A stretch of DNA of 11,004 nucleotides from an uncultured bacterium (GTDB lineage Bacteria > Bacteroidota > Bacteroidia > Bacteroidales > Paludibacteraceae): assembly GCA_947074225.1 (NCBI GenBank), contig CAMTOX010000029.1, positions 1-11,004 of the forward strand, written 5' to 3'. Shown here in pieces: positions 8,398 to 11,004 of the stretch. Made by a program: the position numbers and the translations under genes. Positions within the stretch are counted from its first letter, which is position 1. Each line of letters starts with the position of its first letter. The notes under the pieces are model-generated. The model was not told the origin of the DNA. It did not search any database and saw nothing but the letters and a program-made list of their open reading frames with translations.

Positions 8398-8532
8398 TCA
8401 AGCAACATAAAACTTAAATAGTAAATATGCTCCCATTAAGATAATGAGTGTCATTGCAGCAAAGTATGTAAGCTTTTATTCACTCGCTATTTTATTCTAA
8501 AGGTTCTGCTTAGCAATCTGTAACATGTTCAT
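8398..8532 (-). pseudogene. possible gene relic with two in-frame stops, ending in a membrane-like segment
   Basis: One minus-strand frame reads MNMLQIAKQNL, stop (8497-8499), NKIASE, stop (8476-8478), KLTYFAA, MTLIILMGAYLLFKFYVA, stop. The last 18 residues (8398-8454) look like a transmembrane helix and could be a tiny ORF on their own. A strong Shine-Dalgarno-like AAAGGAGG lies 10 nt upstream of the first ATG, unusual for this phylum. The absence of frameshifts and the protein-like composition suggest decay of a small membrane protein gene, but the stretch is short. Chance in AT-rich DNA is a real alternative. I recognise no family. Confidence 0.2.
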
Positions 8533-8550
8533 GTTGTAGAACCCTCCTTT
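8518..8550 (+). other. hairpin followed by anti-Shine-Dalgarno-like CCTCCTTT
   Basis: CTGTAACAT (8518-8526) pairs with ATGTTGTAG (8531-8539) around a GTTC loop, giving nine pairs of which two are G-U. It is directly followed by AACCCTCCTTT. On the plus strand this resembles the 3' end of 16S rRNA, where a final hairpin precedes an AAC-A-CCTCCTTT tail. On the minus strand the same bases are a Shine-Dalgarno sequence before an ATG. Either reading may be coincidence. No promoter is evident for a plus-strand RNA. Confidence 0.2.
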
Positions 8551-8683
8551 GCAAAACTTTTAAAACAAAAGTCGTGCATAAATAGCTCTCTCCTTCGTTC
8601 GTGTCCATACTTTTTTGGCTATGGAATGAATTGTGCAGTTAGATGAAGTGTTGATGAACGGGAATTATTATAAAGAGAAAGAA

Positions 8684-9706
8684 ATGAAAAGAACAATTAT
8701 TTTAGGTATAGAATCTTCGTGCGACGATACTTCGGCAGCTGTTATTGCCGATGGCGTACTTCTTAGTAATGTTACTGCCACACAAGCCATTCACGAATCG
8801 TATGGTGGTGTAGTTCCTGAACTCGCATCGCGTGCTCACCAACAAAATATTATTCCGGTAGTGCATGCAGCACTTACTCAAGCCAATGTGACTAAGGAGG
8901 AGTTAAGTGCTATTGCCTTTACACGTGGTCCCGGATTAATGGGCTCGCTGCTTGTGGGGACTTCATTTGCTAAAGCATTTGCCATGGCACTCAATATTCC
9001 ATTGATAGATGTTAACCACTTGCAAGCGCATGTATTGGCACATTTTATTAAAGAACAAGGGGTTGAACCTCATTTGCCACAATTCCCTTTCCTTTGCCTT
9101 TTGGTTTCGGGAGGTAATTCACAAATTATTCAAGTAGATAAGTTTGATTCTATGAAAGTAATTGGGCAAACCATTGACGATGCCGCAGGTGAGGCTTTCG
9201 ATAAGTGTGCTAAGGTAATGGGACTACCATACCCAGGTGGACCCTATGTAGATAAGTTTGCTAAAGAGGGTAACCCTAAAGCATTTCAATTCAATAAACC
9301 ACATATTCAAGGTTACGACTATAGCTTTAGTGGACTGAAAACCTCTTTCTTATATACTCTTCGCGATGCCATTAAAGAGAATCCTAACTTTGTAGAAGAA
9401 AATAAAAACGATCTTTGTGCTTCGCTTCAAGCAACCATAATAGATATTCTTATGGTGAAGTTACAGAAGGCAGCCCACGATTTGAAGATTACTCAGATTG
9501 CGTTAGCGGGAGGGGTATCGGCAAATTCAGGACTCCGACAAGCATTTGTAGATTATGGAAAACGCAATAAATGGGAAGTATATATCCCGAAATTCGCTTT
9601 TACAACAGACAATGCTGCCATGGTAGCTATAACAGGATACTATAAATATTTAGAAAACGATTTTTGTTCCATCTCACTACCCCCTTATGCACGTGTAACG
9701 CTTTAA
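8684..9706 (+). CDS. tsaD: tRNA N6-adenosine threonylcarbamoyltransferase TsaD
   Basis: TsaD transfers the threonylcarbamoyl group from threonylcarbamoyl-AMP to A37 of ANN-decoding tRNAs (t6A), working with TsaB and TsaE in the cytosol. The 340-residue Kae1/Gcp protein shows all hallmarks: GIESSCDDTSAAV at 8-20, metal ligands His112 and His116 in NHLQAH, LVSGGNSQI at 140-148, DDAAGEAFDKCAKVMGLPYPGGP at 165-187, LAGGVSANSGLR at 274-285, and Asp309 in FTTDNAAM. I start at the ATG at 8684 because MKRTIILGIESSCDD matches the family N-terminus. The frame extends to a GTG at 8633, with an ATG at 8654, but those residues match nothing I know. It is divergent from tamB and 12 bp upstream of the exosortase gene, probably cotranscribed with it. 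Confidence 0.98.
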   Translation: MKRTIILGIESSCDDTSAAVIADGVLLSNVTATQAIHESYGGVVPELASRAHQQNIIPVVHAALTQANVTKEELSAIAFTRGPGLMGSLLVGTSFAKAFAMALNIPLIDVNHLQAHVLAHFIKEQGVEPHLPQFPFLCLLVSGGNSQIIQVDKFDSMKVIGQTIDDAAGEAFDKCAKVMGLPYPGGPYVDKFAKEGNPKAFQFNKPHIQGYDYSFSGLKTSFLYTLRDAIKENPNFVEENKNDLCASLQATIIDILMVKLQKAAHDLKITQIALAGGVSANSGLRQAFVDYGKRNKWEVYIPKFAFTTDNAAMVAITGYYKYLENDFCSISLPPYARVTL

Positions 9707-9718
9707 TAGCATGGGAAT

Positions 9719-10330
9719 ATGAATTTTAAAACCTTAATCGATAAACTAAGACCATTTGAAGGAGTGATACGTTTCATTCTTGTGCTTGTTGTAACCCATT
9801 ACTTTTGGAAGTTTACCATGGCTGGCGACGAGAGTGACCGTGTTGTTACATTTTTAGGGGTTAACCTTACACCTATTTTCAACTGGTCTACTCACTTTGT
9901 GGCAGAAGCATCATACAGAATTGTGCAATGGTTTACTGATTATGTGGTTTTTTACGATAATAGTATTTGCTTTACCAATGGTAACTCAGTAAGGGTAGTG
10001 TGGGGATGTAATGGACTGAAACAACTCTTTATTTTTATCTGTATCATGCTCTTTAGTAGGGGGCCCATAAGTAAAAAATTGTGGTATATTCCCATTGGAG
10101 TAGTCATACTCGTTATTGTAAATCTTATTCGTGTTTCCGGATTAGCCCTTATTGTGCAATACAATAGAGATTGGTTCCCATTTTTCCACAACTACTTCTT
10201 TAAATACCTCTTTTATGCTATTATTTTCCTAATATGGGTGTTCTGGGAAGAGAAAATAATCTCTAAATATTTAGCAGCCAAAGAAGAGAAGAGGAGCATT
10301 AAAGAGAAAGAGCAAGTTGCTGAAAAGTAG
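9719..10330 (+). CDS. exosortase/archaeosortase family membrane protein
   Basis: Exosortases are polytopic inner-membrane transpeptidase-like enzymes thought to cut C-terminal sorting signals (PEP-CTERM type) of exported proteins and hand them to an envelope anchor. The 203-residue protein has the proposed catalytic triad in order: Cys97 in VVWGCNGLKQ, Arg138 in VNLIRVSGLAL, and His157 in FFHNYFFKY. Hydrophobic segments lie near 15-33, 101-114, 121-148 and 158-177. A basic, charged cytoplasmic tail (AAKEEKRSIKEKEQVAEK) ends it. The short size fits compact exosortases; I cannot assign the subtype. The ATG at 9719 is used because the ATG at 9711 stops after three codons. It probably shares tsaD's transcript. 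No sorting-signal protein or polysaccharide gene is in the window, so its substrate is unknown. Confidence 0.88.
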   Translation: MNFKTLIDKLRPFEGVIRFILVLVVTHYFWKFTMAGDESDRVVTFLGVNLTPIFNWSTHFVAEASYRIVQWFTDYVVFYDNSICFTNGNSVRVVWGCNGLKQLFIFICIMLFSRGPISKKLWYIPIGVVILVIVNLIRVSGLALIVQYNRDWFPFFHNYFFKYLFYAIIFLIWVFWEEKIISKYLAAKEEKRSIKEKEQVAEK

Positions 10331-10358
10331 TGTAACAATTAATAGCCATTACATAGCT

Positions 10359-10428
10359 AAAAAAATAGTCTACCTAAAATAAGACGCCCTGAATAATCTA
10401 TTCAGGGCGTCTTATTTTAGGTAGACTA
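10359..10428. terminator. 63-nt perfect hairpin between convergent exosortase and recJ genes
   Basis: Positions 10366-10395 and 10399-10428 are perfect reverse complements: 30-bp arms around a three-base ATC. The GC-rich inner core AAGACGCCCTGAATA and its complement is the usual terminator-like part. For recJ (minus strand) the stem is followed by seven U (from A at 10359-10365), a strong intrinsic terminator. For the plus strand no U-tract follows the outer stem, though a TTATTTT lies within its right arm. The arms are much longer than the 8-12 bp usually needed. Confidence 0.85.
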
Positions 10429-10443
10429 CAATGAAGTACTCTT

Positions 10444-11004
10444 TTACTCCTTTGTTTTAATGTCGCGTATCATTAATTGAGTGGTTGTGTTTCCATTAAA
10501 AGTGTTATCTTCTAAGGTGTAACAGATATCTAATGGATCTAATGCTTTCAAATGTTTTATATAATCTTTCATACGGAAAGCAATACCATTCATTATGGTT
10601 TCCGAGCTATTATCTACTAACTCAAGTTTTAGATGCTCTTGATCTCTTCCCACCAATTTACTATGATCTTCATAATCTCTCACATTGCGTGTGCAAAACA
10701 CCGGTTTCATGTTACCCGGACCAAAAGGTGCAAAGCGTTTTAAAATCCGAATAAATTTTGGAGTGATGTCGGCAAAGCGAATCTCAGCATCAATATCTAT
10801 CTGAGGTTGTAATTGGTCCTCCTTAATATTTTCGGACACATAGCTCTCAAAACGCTCCATGAATGCTTCTAAATTCTCTGTAAGCATAGAGAGACAGGCA
10901 GCATACATATGTCCGCCAAAGTTTTCTAATAAATCCCGGCAGCTAGCTATAGCTTTGTAACTAGCAAAATTCTGTACCGAGCGAGCCGAAACACGAATTA
11001 GATT
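10444..11004 (-). CDS. recJ: single-stranded-DNA-specific exonuclease RecJ, C-terminal part (partial)
   Basis: RecJ is a 5'-3' single-strand exonuclease of the DHH/DHHA1 family acting in recombination and mismatch or base-excision repair. The frame is open to the right edge, giving the last 186 residues of a protein usually near 570. The visible part starts in the DHHA1 domain: NLIRVSARSV, then LLENFGGHMYAACLSM, where GGH is the family signature. The C-terminal OB-like domain follows with RFAPFGPGNMKPVF, then VGRDQEHLKLEL and GIAFRM. The catalytic DHH half lies outside the window. The usual GGHxxAAG reads GGHxxAAC, a one-base Gly-to-Cys change. The ATG at 10908 is internal, not a start. The gene converges on the tsaD-exosortase pair and ends in the long hairpin. 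Confidence 0.95.
   Translation of the reverse strand, partial: NLIRVSARSVQNFASYKAIASCRDLLENFGGHMYAACLSMLTENLEAFMERFESYVSENIKEDQLQPQIDIDAEIRFADITPKFIRILKRFAPFGPGNMKPVFCTRNVRDYEDHSKLVGRDQEHLKLELVDNSSETIMNGIAFRMKDYIKHLKALDPLDICYTLEDNTFNGNTTTQLMIRDIKTKE

Larger units (their letters stand above)
8102..8683. other. 582-bp intergenic region between divergent tamB and tsaD
   Basis: AT-rich stretch with stops in all frames and no convincing intact gene. It holds a 7-bp inverted repeat ATTGAAA/TTTCAAT (8182-8202), a tandem CTGTTTT pair (8359-8372), purine- and GT-rich runs near 8325-8350, and a stop-interrupted minus-strand frame (8398-8532). It also has a hairpin with a CCTCCTTT tail (8518-8550) and a 6-bp inverted repeat TCCATA/TATGGA (8604-8625) about 60 bp before tsaD. 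No good TAnnTTTG box for tsaD is apparent; TACTTTTTTG near 8608 is a poor match. The length is generous for a simple divergent promoter region. Confidence 0.6.

Noticed and set aside
8604..8625. TCCATA/TATGGA inverted repeat upstream of tsaD as operator
   Set aside because: Six-base arms with a ten-base spacer in AT-rich DNA are weak; no other copy or phasing supports it.
8633..8683. GTG at 8633 or ATG at 8654 as tsaD start
   Set aside because: The added residues do not resemble TsaD; MKRTIILGIESSCDD from 8684 matches the family start and length.
1..11004. CRISPR array, tRNA, rRNA, insertion sequence, prophage or defence system
   Set aside because: I saw no regularly spaced repeats, tRNA-like cloverleaf, transposase or phage genes on either strand; the genes are core housekeeping types.

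Overview
The window reads as chromosomal core DNA of a low-GC member of the Bacteroidetes, most likely order Bacteroidales. The clues are the 330-residue RpoA, an L17 with a basic Ala/Thr-rich tail, near absence of Shine-Dalgarno sequences before the genes, TAnnTTTG-type promoter boxes, and a very large TamB-like protein. I cannot name genus or species. No CRISPR array, complete mobile element, rRNA or tRNA is visible.

Layout. Positions 1-2560 are the end of the ribosomal alpha operon on the plus strand: rpsM (last 14 codons), rpsK, rpsD, rpoA, rplQ, closed by a bidirectional terminator. Facing it on the minus strand is a Bacillus-type guanine deaminase (2613-3083). A 175-bp divergent intergenic region with a duplicated 10-bp motif separates it from a small plus-strand DUF721/DciA-like gene (3259-3558). 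That gene collides tail to tail, with a 14-bp overlap, with a 4.5-kb minus-strand TamB-family gene (3545-8101). A 582-bp stretch (8102-8683) with no convincing gene follows. Then come the plus-strand tsaD (8684-9706) and, 12 bp later, an exosortase-family membrane protein (9719-10330), probably one operon. A perfect 30-bp-arm hairpin separates this pair from the 3' end of recJ on the minus strand, which runs off the right edge.

How the genes relate. The left third is translation and transcription machinery; tsaD is also a translation gene (t6A tRNA modification). DUF721/DciA and RecJ belong to replication and repair, TamB to envelope biogenesis, and the exosortase to processing and envelope attachment of exported proteins. 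Apart from the alpha operon and the tsaD-exosortase pair, these look like separate transcription units.

I found no clearly new multi-gene system. The points most worth a second look are the missing ATG and overlapping promoter box at the tamB start, the orphan exosortase behind tsaD, the perfect 63-nt hairpin at 10366-10428, and the tamB-tsaD gap. That gap holds a stop-interrupted minus-strand frame with a strong Shine-Dalgarno-like sequence; its plus strand reads as a hairpin followed by an anti-Shine-Dalgarno tail.
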